Assembly (NCBI GenBank): GCA_004295885.1
Contig: SEDG01000195.1
Coordinates: 1 to 7,073, forward strand
Length of the DNA stretch: 7,073 nucleotides
Reading direction: 5' to 3'
DNA from: Pedobacter sp.
Lineage (GTDB): Bacteria; Bacteroidota; Bacteroidia; Sphingobacteriales; Sphingobacteriaceae
Within the stretch, counting starts at the first letter, position 1; every line of letters begins with the position of its first letter. The notes under the pieces were generated by a model. It saw nothing but the letters and a program-made list of their open reading frames with translations. It searched no databases and was not told the DNA's origin. Made by a program: the position numbers and the translations under genes. Of this stretch, positions 1 through 5,187 are shown in pieces.

Positions 1-155
1 AATTTAGTTGGAAGAATTTTTCTTTTTATATTGATGAGAGACTTATAATTTTTCCATAATATAACTGCTTGTAATTCTCAAATATAATTTTTCAAGGGAT
101 AAAATCTACAATTTATGGAAGGTCCTAAAAGAGGTTTCTAAATTTACGGGACAAG
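1..155. other. AT-rich non-coding left edge
   Basis: No reading frame, RNA gene or convincing promoter can be supported here. The stretch is very AT-rich and lies beyond the terminator of the minus-strand lipoprotein gene. It is probably an intergenic spacer towards a gene outside the window. Confidence 0.6.
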
Positions 156-184
156 AAAAAAGGCAGCTTAGAAACTAAGCTGCC
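156..184 (-). terminator. Intrinsic terminator of the glyS-lipoprotein unit
   Basis: Read on the minus strand, a perfect 10-bp stem GGCAGCTTAG / CTAAGCTGCC (plus-strand arms 162-171 and 175-184) with a 3-nt loop is followed by six T residues (161-156). It starts 29 nt after the stop codon of the lipoprotein gene. The stem is strong for such AT-rich DNA, so transcription very probably ends here. Confidence 0.9.
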
Positions 185-212
185 CTTCAGACTTTAAATA
201 ATCTAATTGATT

Positions 213-1133
213 TTATATCGAAGTTGTAGTATAGGTTACATCAAACTTACCTTCGGTTATGGTCTTTTTTGTTGACAAGGAAGTATCCATATTTGGTGCT
301 ATAAATTCAAACGTTCCTTTAACACTATTACTCGTAGAACTAGTAATTATTAATTTCCCAGTTTTCACACCTGTTTCAGATGCGTATGAGCCAGTTTGCG
401 ATTGATCTTCATTATATCCACCTTGTGCATCGATATCAATATCGTAAGTTCCATTGCCTTTAAAGTTGTATACAATAATAGTTACAACCTTAAGCCCGTT
501 GGTACCATAAATAGTCATCATATTACCAAACAATGGGCCTTTATTTAAGTTTGCCTGTCCTACAAAGTTGATGCTTGTTCCATCAACCCTTGCACTCATG
601 TTGCCAGTGCCTTGCCCTGGTGTAGGACCTGGTATTGGTTCAAGACTAATTGTAAACTGTCCTTCAGTTACGGTTTTCACATCTCCAACGGTATTTGCTG
701 CCTTAAATTCAAAGGTTCCGATAATTGCCTTGGCAGTGTAGGTTGTAATTTTAATCGTTCCAGACTCTGCAAAATAAGTTTGAGTAAAAGGGTCTGTTAT
801 TCCTTCAGTATAACTAGCATTAGATATTAAATCTGCAGCATTATATGTACCAACACCTTTAAAGTCTTGCCAAGTAAACACAAATGCTTTTGGATTTTTA
901 TACCCACTAATCTGCAGGTCTTTTTTTCCGTTACTATTTACATATTCTTGTGCATAAGCAAACTCACATTCAACCCAAACACCGTTAACTTTGGCTTTCA
1001 TACTGGTTTTTACAATTGCGGGTGCTGTGCCACCTGGTCCAGAACCTTCAACAAAAACAATGTCTTTTTGGCAAGCGTTTAAGCCAACAGTCATCAATAC
1101 TAAAAGCAGCAAGAGTGATTTGATGTTTTTCAT
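213..1133 (-). CDS. Two-domain lipoprotein, function unknown (resembles DUF6252-type proteins)
   Basis: This is a 306-residue secreted lipoprotein of unknown function. A hydrophobic signal peptide runs over residues 1-20 and ends in the lipobox L-N-A-C, with Cys21 as the lipidated residue. The next residues, Gln-Lys-Asp, partly match the Bacteroidota lipoprotein export signal (Cys-x-Lys-Asp/Glu), so surface exposure is possible. The mature protein contains two related domains, about residues 45-164 and 179-301, joined by a Pro/Gly-rich linker (PIPGPTPGQGTG). Both carry an [A-x-V-(N/D)-G] start, a [F-K-G-x-G-T-Y] turn, a [GTFEF] strand and an ending like [K-T-(V/I)-T-E-G-(Q/K)-F]. This suggests an internal duplication of a beta-sandwich unit. 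The family resemblance to DUF6252 is from memory. The start lies 16 nt after the glyS stop, with no promoter seen between, so it is probably co-transcribed with glyS. No enzymatic motif is visible. Confidence 0.82.
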   Translation of the reverse strand: MKNIKSLLLLLVLMTVGLNACQKDIVFVEGSGPGGTAPAIVKTSMKAKVNGVWVECEFAYAQEYVNSNGKKDLQISGYKNPKAFVFTWQDFKGVGTYNAADLISNASYTEGITDPFTQTYFAESGTIKITTYTAKAIIGTFEFKAANTVGDVKTVTEGQFTISLEPIPGPTPGQGTGNMSARVDGTSINFVGQANLNKGPLFGNMMTIYGTNGLKVVTIIVYNFKGNGTYDIDIDAQGGYNEDQSQTGSYASETGVKTGKLIITSSTSNSVKGTFEFIAPNMDTSLSTKKTITEGKFDVTYTTTSI

Positions 1134-1149
1134 GGAATGTTAATTTGTA

Positions 1150-2628
1150 TTAAGCTAATAAATTTCTCCAGCTCACTTTGCCTTCAATTATGGTATGCAA
1201 TTCTTTAATTTCAATTCTTTGTTGTTCCATAGTATCACGGTGGCGAATAGTTACCGTGTTATCTTCCAAAGTCTGGTGATCAACCGTTACGCAGAAAGGT
1301 GTTCCAATTGCATCCATACGGCGATAACGTTTACCAATAGCATCTTTTTCTTCATAAACACAGTTGAAATCAAATTTCAAATGGTCCATAATTTCACGAG
1401 CTTTTTCTGGCAAACCATCTTTTTTAGTTAATGGGAAAATAGCCACTTTAATTGGTGCCAAAGCTGGGTGCAAACGTAATAATGTTCTGCTGTCTTGTCT
1501 TTCTGGTGTACTTAAATCCTCTTCTTCAAAAGCATTAATCATAGTTAACAAAAACATTCTATCTAAACCGATTGATGTTTCGATAACATAAGGAACGTAA
1601 TTGCCATAAGGTTTACCTTCTTCATTTAAATCGTTATCAAAGTATTGCATCTTCTTGCCAGAAAACTCTTGATGTTGCGTTAAATCGAAATCAGTTCTAC
1701 TGTGTATACCTTCAACTTCTTTAAAACCAAACGGGAATTCGAACTCGATATCTGTTGCAGCATTAGCATAGTGTGCCAATTTAACATGGTCATGGAAACG
1801 ATATTTCTCTGGCGAAGTTCCCAAAGCTTGGTGCCATTTTAAACGAGCTTCTTTCCAATAAGCAAACCATTTTTTGTCTTCGCCTGGGCGAACGAAAAAC
1901 TGCATTTCCATTTGCTCAAATTCACGCATACGCATGATAAACTGACGAGCAATTACTTCATTTCTAAAAGCCTTACCAATTTGTGCAATCCCGAAAGGAA
2001 TTTTCATTCTTCCAGATTTCTGTACATTTAAAAAGTTTACAAAAATGCCTTGCGCAGTCTCCGGACGAAGATAAACTTCATCACTTCCTTCTGCCATTGC
2101 CCCAAATTGTGTGCTGAACATCAAGTTAAACTGACGAACATCAGTCCAGTTTTTAGTGCCGCTAACTGGACAGGCAATTTCGTGTTCTTCAATTAGTACT
2201 TTTAAACGAGGCAAATCTTCAGCTGTTAAGGCAGCATCCATATCGGCTTGCAATTTTGCAGCTTTTTCGGTTTTTCCATCTTTCTCGTAACGAGCAATTT
2301 TATCTTCTAATAACTGGTCAGCACGGTAACGTTTTTTAGAATCTTTATTGTCAATCATGGGGTCGTTAAAACCATCAACGTGACCACTGGCTTTCCAAAC
2401 CTTAGGGTGCATAAAAATTGCAGAATCAATCCCTACAATGTTTTCGTGCATTTGCACCATTGCTTTCCACCAGTAAGTTTTAATGTTGTTTTTTAGTTCG
2501 GCACCTAATTGTCCGTAGTCGTAAACGGCACTTAAACCGTCATATATTTCGCTGCTTTGAAACACGAAACCGTATTCCTTAGCGTGTGATATTACATTTT
2601 TAAATTGTTCGTCGTTTGTTTTAGCCAT
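1150..2628 (-). CDS. glyS: Glycyl-tRNA synthetase, alpha2 (eukaryotic/archaeal-like) type
   Basis: Class II aminoacyl-tRNA synthetase of 492 residues that charges tRNA-Gly with glycine in the cytoplasm, using ATP. It is the single-chain homodimeric form, not the alpha2beta2 form encoded by glyQ plus a separate beta-subunit gene. Diagnostic segments are GLSAVYDYGQLG (31-42), YLRPETAQGIFVNF (186-199), motif 2 with FRNEV and the MREFEQMEMQFF stretch (221-245), and motif 3 ETSIGLDRMF (350-359). The C-terminal anticodon-binding domain begins near APIKVAIFPL (391-400) and runs to the end. Length and motif order fit an intact enzyme. The ATG is set by the family-typical start (MAKTNDEQFKNVISHAKEYGF) and by a TAnnTTTG promoter element just upstream, which leaves almost no leader. 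No T-box or other leader control is possible in so short a leader. A lipoprotein gene follows 16 nt downstream. Confidence 0.97.
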   Translation of the reverse strand: MAKTNDEQFKNVISHAKEYGFVFQSSEIYDGLSAVYDYGQLGAELKNNIKTYWWKAMVQMHENIVGIDSAIFMHPKVWKASGHVDGFNDPMIDNKDSKKRYRADQLLEDKIARYEKDGKTEKAAKLQADMDAALTAEDLPRLKVLIEEHEIACPVSGTKNWTDVRQFNLMFSTQFGAMAEGSDEVYLRPETAQGIFVNFLNVQKSGRMKIPFGIAQIGKAFRNEVIARQFIMRMREFEQMEMQFFVRPGEDKKWFAYWKEARLKWHQALGTSPEKYRFHDHVKLAHYANAATDIEFEFPFGFKEVEGIHSRTDFDLTQHQEFSGKKMQYFDNDLNEEGKPYGNYVPYVIETSIGLDRMFLLTMINAFEEEDLSTPERQDSRTLLRLHPALAPIKVAIFPLTKKDGLPEKAREIMDHLKFDFNCVYEEKDAIGKRYRRMDAIGTPFCVTVDHQTLEDNTVTIRHRDTMEQQRIEIKELHTIIEGKVSWRNLLA

Positions 2629-2635
2629 AGTGGCG

Positions 2636-2643
2636 CAAAGATA
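2636..2643 (-). promoter_or_regulatory. glyS promoter, -7 element TATCTTTG
   Basis: On the minus strand TATCTTTG is an exact match to the Bacteroidota -7 consensus TAnnTTTG. Only 7 nt separate it from the glyS ATG, so transcription would begin within a few bases of the start codon. No clear TTTG is seen at the usual -33 distance. That position falls in the AAAGACTAAAGCT repeat, which offers only TTTAG. Confidence 0.6.
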
Positions 2644-2656
2644 ATATTTAAAGATG

Positions 2657-2683
2657 AAAGACTAAAGCTAAAAGACTAAAGCT
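2657..2683. repeat. 14-nt tandem repeat upstream of glyS
   Basis: Two exact copies of AAAGACTAAAGCT (2657-2669 and 2671-2683) separated by one A give a 14-nt period. A degenerate further copy (AAAGATGA) precedes them. The repeat covers the region where the -33 part of the glyS promoter should lie. Similar AAAGACTAAAG strings are, from memory, common between genes in Pedobacter-like genomes. Confidence 0.7.
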
Positions 2684-2775
2684 TAATTCTTATGCAAATC
2701 AGCTTATATTTTCTTAAATGCCTTACATGGTGACTTTTAGTTAAAAAGCAAAATCAGTGTAAGAAACCAAAATCA

Positions 2776-2858
2776 GTCCCGCCTTCGCTTCAATCTTTTG
2801 TCCTTCGACTTCGCTCAGGATGACAAAGGATTTTCGCTATCCCGATAACTATCGGGAC
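2776..2858. repeat. Nested inverted-repeat element, candidate dispersed repeat
   Basis: Three inverted repeats are nested or adjacent. An outer pair is GTCCCG (2776-2781) with CGGGAC (2853-2858). An inner pair is TTTGTC (2797-2802) with GACAAA (2822-2827). A compact palindrome TCCCGATAACTATCGGGA lies at 2840-2857. The inner loop contains CTTCGACTTCGCTCAGGATG. The block is far richer in GC than its surroundings. From memory, both CTTCGACTTCGCTCAGGATG and CCCGATAACTATCGGGAC recur between genes in Sphingobacteriaceae genomes, so this may be a REP-like dispersed element. Confidence 0.6.
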
Positions 2859-2934
2859 GGGTTTAAAGAACAGAAACTTCTGCTACTATCAAGGTTTAGG
2901 TGCCCTGCCAACAATTAACAATAAAGCAATCTAG

Positions 2935-2974
2935 CAACATTTCAACCTTACAACCTTTCAACATTCCAACTTTT
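2935..2974. repeat. Five in-phase copies of an 8-bp repeat CAACnTTn
   Basis: The copies are CAACATTT, CAACCTTA, CAACCTTT, CAACATTC and CAACTTTT, at 2935, 2943, 2951, 2959 and 2967, with no gaps. CAAC and the TT at unit positions 6-7 are invariant. The array ends 4 nt before the gldA -7 promoter element and therefore spans the place where the -33 contact would lie. Confidence 0.85.
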
Positions 2975-2978
2975 AAAG

Positions 2979-2986
2979 TATTTTTG
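2979..2986 (+). promoter_or_regulatory. gldA promoter, -7 element TATTTTTG
   Basis: TATTTTTG matches the Bacteroidota -7 consensus TAnnTTTG exactly and lies 6 nt before the ATG at 2993, so the gldA leader would be only a few bases. No exact TTTG sits 17-23 nt upstream; the nearest match is a TTTC within the 8-bp repeat array. The element supports 2993, rather than 2900, as the gldA start. Confidence 0.55.
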
Positions 2987-2992
2987 AGCACA

Positions 2993-3700
2993 ATGAGCAT
3001 CAAAGTAAAAAACCTCTCCAAACATTTCGGGCAGCAAAAAGCAGTCGATTCAATTAGTTTCGAAGCTAAGCCAGGTAAAATATTGGGTTTTTTGGGCCCG
3101 AACGGAGCAGGTAAGTCAACTACCATGAAAATGCTCACTGCCTATATGTCGCCAACATCCGGCGATGCCGAAATATGTGGCAAAAGCATTTTAACAGATG
3201 AAATTGAAATTAAAAGGTCTATAGGATATTTGCCAGAAAACACACCGCTTTATCACGATATGTACATTCGTGAGTTTTTAAGTTTTGTCGGAGAAACTTA
3301 TGGTATTGCCAATTTGTCTCATCGAGTAGAAGATGTAATTAAGCAAGTTGGACTAACGCCAGAACAACATAAAAAAATCGGAATGCTTTCTAAGGGTTAC
3401 AAACAACGTGTTGGTTTGGCGCAAGCAATTATACATAATCCAGAAGTTTTGATTTTAGATGAGCCAACTTCAGGGCTTGATCCAAATCAATTAACTGACA
3501 TTAGGGCGTTGATAAAGGATTTAGGCAAAAACAAAACTGTCATTATTTCTACCCATATCATGCAAGAGGTAGAAGCAATCTGCGATGAGGTCATAATTAT
3601 CAATAAAGGAAAGATTGTAGCAAACGACACCATTTCAGGAATTAAAACTCAACACAAAGACATTTCCTTAGAAGAAATTTTTAGAAAATTAACTAATTGA
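2993..3700 (+). CDS. gldA: Gliding motility-associated ABC transporter ATP-binding protein GldA
   Basis: Cytoplasmic ATPase of the GldA-GldF-GldG transporter, which is required for or associated with gliding and surface spreading in Bacteroidota; its transported substrate is not established. The 235-residue protein shows Walker A GPNGAGKS (35-42), the GYLPENTPLY segment (78-87) in the Q-loop position, signature LSKGYKQRVGLAQA (132-145), Walker B VLILDEP (152-158) and the switch His in STHIMQEVEAICD (His188). The LPENxPLY and LSKGYKQR variants are typical of GldA-like proteins. A longer frame from 2900 was rejected because it translates the 8-bp repeat array, and a promoter element lies between. 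The F. johnsoniae protein, as I recall it, has about 300 residues; this one passes directly from KGKIVANDTISGI to KTQHKDISLEEIFRKLTN, lacking about 60 residues of C-terminal domain. That may be lineage-normal. No terminator is seen before the next gene. Confidence 0.88.
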   Translation: MSIKVKNLSKHFGQQKAVDSISFEAKPGKILGFLGPNGAGKSTTMKMLTAYMSPTSGDAEICGKSILTDEIEIKRSIGYLPENTPLYHDMYIREFLSFVGETYGIANLSHRVEDVIKQVGLTPEQHKKIGMLSKGYKQRVGLAQAIIHNPEVLILDEPTSGLDPNQLTDIRALIKDLGKNKTVIISTHIMQEVEAICDEVIIINKGKIVANDTISGIKTQHKDISLEEIFRKLTN

Positions 3701-3827
3701 TAAACAAATAATTGTATTTTTATTCTTAAAAGTTGTCAAATTGATGACCAACCGTAGTAACTATTGGCTTAGTTGTTGCGTCTTAATGGACAATAAATTA
3801 ACAAAATATAAATTACAAAAAAACACG

Positions 3828-4349
3828 ATGAAAAAATTATTATTATCATTAGCCCTTGTTGCAGGTTTAGGCCTTGCAGCTAACGCACAAACAGAAGGTG
3901 CGGTTAAAAAATTAAGTATTGGTGCAGAAGTCGGTATTCCAACTGAAGGATCTAACGAATTACTAGTTGGTGGTTCTTTACAGTTTGAACAACCAATCGC
4001 AAAATCATTAAATTTCACACTATCGGCTGGATACATTGCTGATATGATCACAGGCGATGCAAAAGATGTTTTGAAAGCACTAGGAGCTAAAACTAGCTAC
4101 GGATTTATTCCATTAAAAGCTGGTGCTAAATATTATTTTGGTGGCAACTTTTATGCAGCTGGTGAAGTAGGTGCCGCAATAAGTACAGTTGATGGTATTG
4201 GTACTTCATTCGCCTATGCTCCAACACTAGGTGCATCTTTTTCAGTTGCTGACAAATCTAGCTTGGATTTTGGTATACGTTATGAGAACTGGTCAAAAGC
4301 TTCTTCTGGCTTTATTGGCTTACGTGCTGCTTACACATTTGGTTTATAG
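3828..4349 (+). CDS. Outer-membrane beta-barrel protein (porin-like), function unknown
   Basis: Small secreted protein of 173 residues, predicted to form an outer-membrane beta-barrel. The signal peptide is MKKLLLSLALVAGLGLAANA with probable cleavage after Ala20, leaving an N-terminal Gln. The mature part alternates hydrophobic and polar residues in barrel-like strands with Gly/Ala turns. It includes strands such as KLSIGAEVGIP, LQFEQPIAKSLNFTLSAGYIA, FIPLKAGAKYYFGGNFYAAGEVGAA and the last strand FIGLRAAYTFGL. In-frame ATGs from 3741 were rejected because they would place 29 extra residues before the signal peptide. The gene lies 127 nt after gldA with no terminator between, so read-through from gldA is possible. 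An intrinsic terminator follows. Its first 14 residues are identical to those of the next gene's product, but the mature sequences differ. No specific function can be assigned. Confidence 0.85.
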   Translation: MKKLLLSLALVAGLGLAANAQTEGAVKKLSIGAEVGIPTEGSNELLVGGSLQFEQPIAKSLNFTLSAGYIADMITGDAKDVLKALGAKTSYGFIPLKAGAKYYFGGNFYAAGEVGAAISTVDGIGTSFAYAPTLGASFSVADKSSLDFGIRYENWSKASSGFIGLRAAYTFGL

Positions 4350-4368
4350 AAATTAAAATTCATAATAG

Positions 4369-4404
4369 AAAAGTCTCGGTAATCTAATTTATCGAGACTT
4401 TTTT
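4369..4404 (+). terminator. Intrinsic terminator after the first barrel gene
   Basis: A perfect 10-bp stem AAAAGTCTCG (4369-4378) / CGAGACTTTT (4393-4402) with a 14-nt AT-rich loop runs into six T residues (4399-4404). It starts 20 nt after the stop codon. It should separate the gldA-barrel transcript from the second barrel gene. Confidence 0.88.
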
Positions 4405-4420
4405 ATTTAAACTAAATTGA

Positions 4421-4428
4421 TAGTTTTG
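4421..4428 (+). promoter_or_regulatory. Promoter -7 element TAGTTTTG of the second barrel gene
   Basis: TAGTTTTG fits TAnnTTTG exactly and lies between the preceding terminator and the ATG at 4454, giving an expected leader of about 20 nt. No good -33 TTTG is seen. The position alone supports an independent transcription unit. Confidence 0.5.
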
Positions 4429-4453
4429 TAATAAGGTAATCAAACAAAAAAAC

Positions 4454-5092
4454 ATGAAGAAATTATTATTATCATTAGCATTAGTTGCAGGCCTTAGTGC
4501 CGCGGCTTTAGCACAATCACCAGTAAAGTTCGGAGTAAAGGCAGGCTTGGCTTTGCCTAACATGTCTATCTCTGCTGGAGGTATTTCTGTAGGGTTCGAT
4601 TCAAGAGCATCATTTTATGTAGGTGGAACTGCAGATTTTTCTATTTCAAATACCTTTTCTATTCAACCAGGTTTAACTTTTATTAGCAAGGGAACCAAAT
4701 TTAATGGAGATGATTTTGAATTGGAAGATATATCAACAGGCTCAAACTCTGCAACTTTAAATTTGTCTTATATTGAAATCCCAGTAAACTTACTAGCGAA
4801 TTTTAAAGCAGGTTCTGGTAAGGTGTTTTTTGGTGCTGGTCCATATTATGCATTTGCAGTGGATGCTTATGCAAAATCGGGAGGTATTAAGGAAACTATA
4901 GATTTTGATGAAGATGGTTTTAAACGTGGCGATTTTGGTATTAACTTTTTAGGCGGTTTCCAATTCTATAAAGGTTTAAATGTACACGCGGGTTATGGAT
5001 TAGGAATTAGCAGCGTTGTTGATAATGAAGAAGAGATAGACTTTAAATTTAAAAACAAAGTTTTCACAGTAGGCTTGGGCTATACTTTTTAA
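4454..5092 (+). CDS. Outer-membrane beta-barrel protein, PorT/OMP_b-brl_2-like, function unknown
   Basis: Secreted protein of 212 residues with signal peptide MKKLLLSLALVAGLSAAALA (cleavage probably after Ala20, before Gln-Ser-Pro). The mature protein looks like the common Bacteroidota family of eight-stranded barrels (PF13568 type, from memory). Strands include VKFGVKAGLALPNMSI near the start, FSIQPGLTFISKGTKF, LSYIEIPVNLLANFK (the family's typical YIEIPV segment), GKVFFGAGPYYAFAV, FGINFLGGFQFYKGLNVHAGYGLGI and the C-terminal VFTVGLGYTF, which ends in Phe as barrel insertion signals do. Two acidic loops (FNGDDFELEDIS and IDFDEDGFKRGD) probably face outward. The gene has its own promoter element and terminator, so it is likely a single-gene unit placed between gldA and gldF. 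The ligand and role are unknown; there is no reason beyond position to link it to the transporter. Confidence 0.88.
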   Translation: MKKLLLSLALVAGLSAAALAQSPVKFGVKAGLALPNMSISAGGISVGFDSRASFYVGGTADFSISNTFSIQPGLTFISKGTKFNGDDFELEDISTGSNSATLNLSYIEIPVNLLANFKAGSGKVFFGAGPYYAFAVDAYAKSGGIKETIDFDEDGFKRGDFGINFLGGFQFYKGLNVHAGYGLGISSVVDNEEEIDFKFKNKVFTVGLGYTF

Positions 5093-5110
5093 CTATAAAT
5101 CTTATTAATT

Positions 5111-5142
5111 AAAAGTCTCAACAATTGCGTTGAGACTTTTTT
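5111..5142 (+). terminator. Intrinsic terminator after the second barrel gene
   Basis: A perfect 12-bp stem AAAAGTCTCAAC (5111-5122) / GTTGAGACTTTT (5129-5140) with a 6-nt loop is followed by a T run to 5142. It begins 18 nt after the stop codon and should isolate gldF-gldG from upstream transcription. The outer stem, AAAAGTCTC/GAGACTTTT, is the same as in the terminator at 4369-4404. Confidence 0.9.
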
Positions 5143-5168
5143 GTTTTAGGAGATATTGCATAACTTCG
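5140..5168 (+). promoter_or_regulatory. Possible gldF-gldG promoter
   Basis: TTTG at 5140-5143, overlapping the terminator T run, is followed after 17 nt by TAACTTCG (5161-5168). The latter differs from TAnnTTTG by one base. The ATG of gldF is 19 nt further on. Since a strong terminator lies just upstream, gldF-gldG needs a promoter somewhere in this 45-nt gap, and this is the best candidate seen. Confidence 0.4.
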
Positions 5169-5187
5169 GCATCATTAATCGCCTTGC

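Larger units (their letters stand above)
2684..2978. other. Divergent intergenic region between glyS and gldA
   Basis: No gene is supported here. The frame that opens at 2900 and runs into gldA translates the repeat array and is not credible as coding. The region carries a nested inverted-repeat element and an 8-bp tandem array, both listed separately. Because the flanking genes point away from each other, the hairpins here are unlikely to serve as terminators for either. Confidence 0.6.

Noticed and set aside
1134..1149. A separate promoter or terminator between glyS and the lipoprotein gene
   Set aside because: Only 16 nt are available, with no hairpin and no TAnnTTTG element.
2935..2974. 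The CAACnTTn array as a CRISPR
   Set aside because: The units are 8 bp with no spacers, and no cas genes are present.
2900..2992. A 31-residue N-terminal extension of GldA starting at ATG 2900
   Set aside because: It translates the 8-bp repeat array, has no family counterpart, and a consensus -7 element with a better ATG lies at 2979-2995.
2896..3138. An 80-residue minus-strand frame across the start of gldA
   Set aside because: It is antisense to the Walker A region of gldA and to the repeat array, so it is a shadow frame.
3733..3778. A promoter for the first barrel gene
   Set aside because: TTG triplets and TAGTTGTTG or TATTGG are present, but none fits TAnnTTTG with an acceptable upstream spacing.
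3741..3827. An upstream start for the first barrel protein
   Set aside because: It would put 29 residues before a complete signal peptide, and the ATG at 3828 gives a start matching that of the neighbouring barrel protein.
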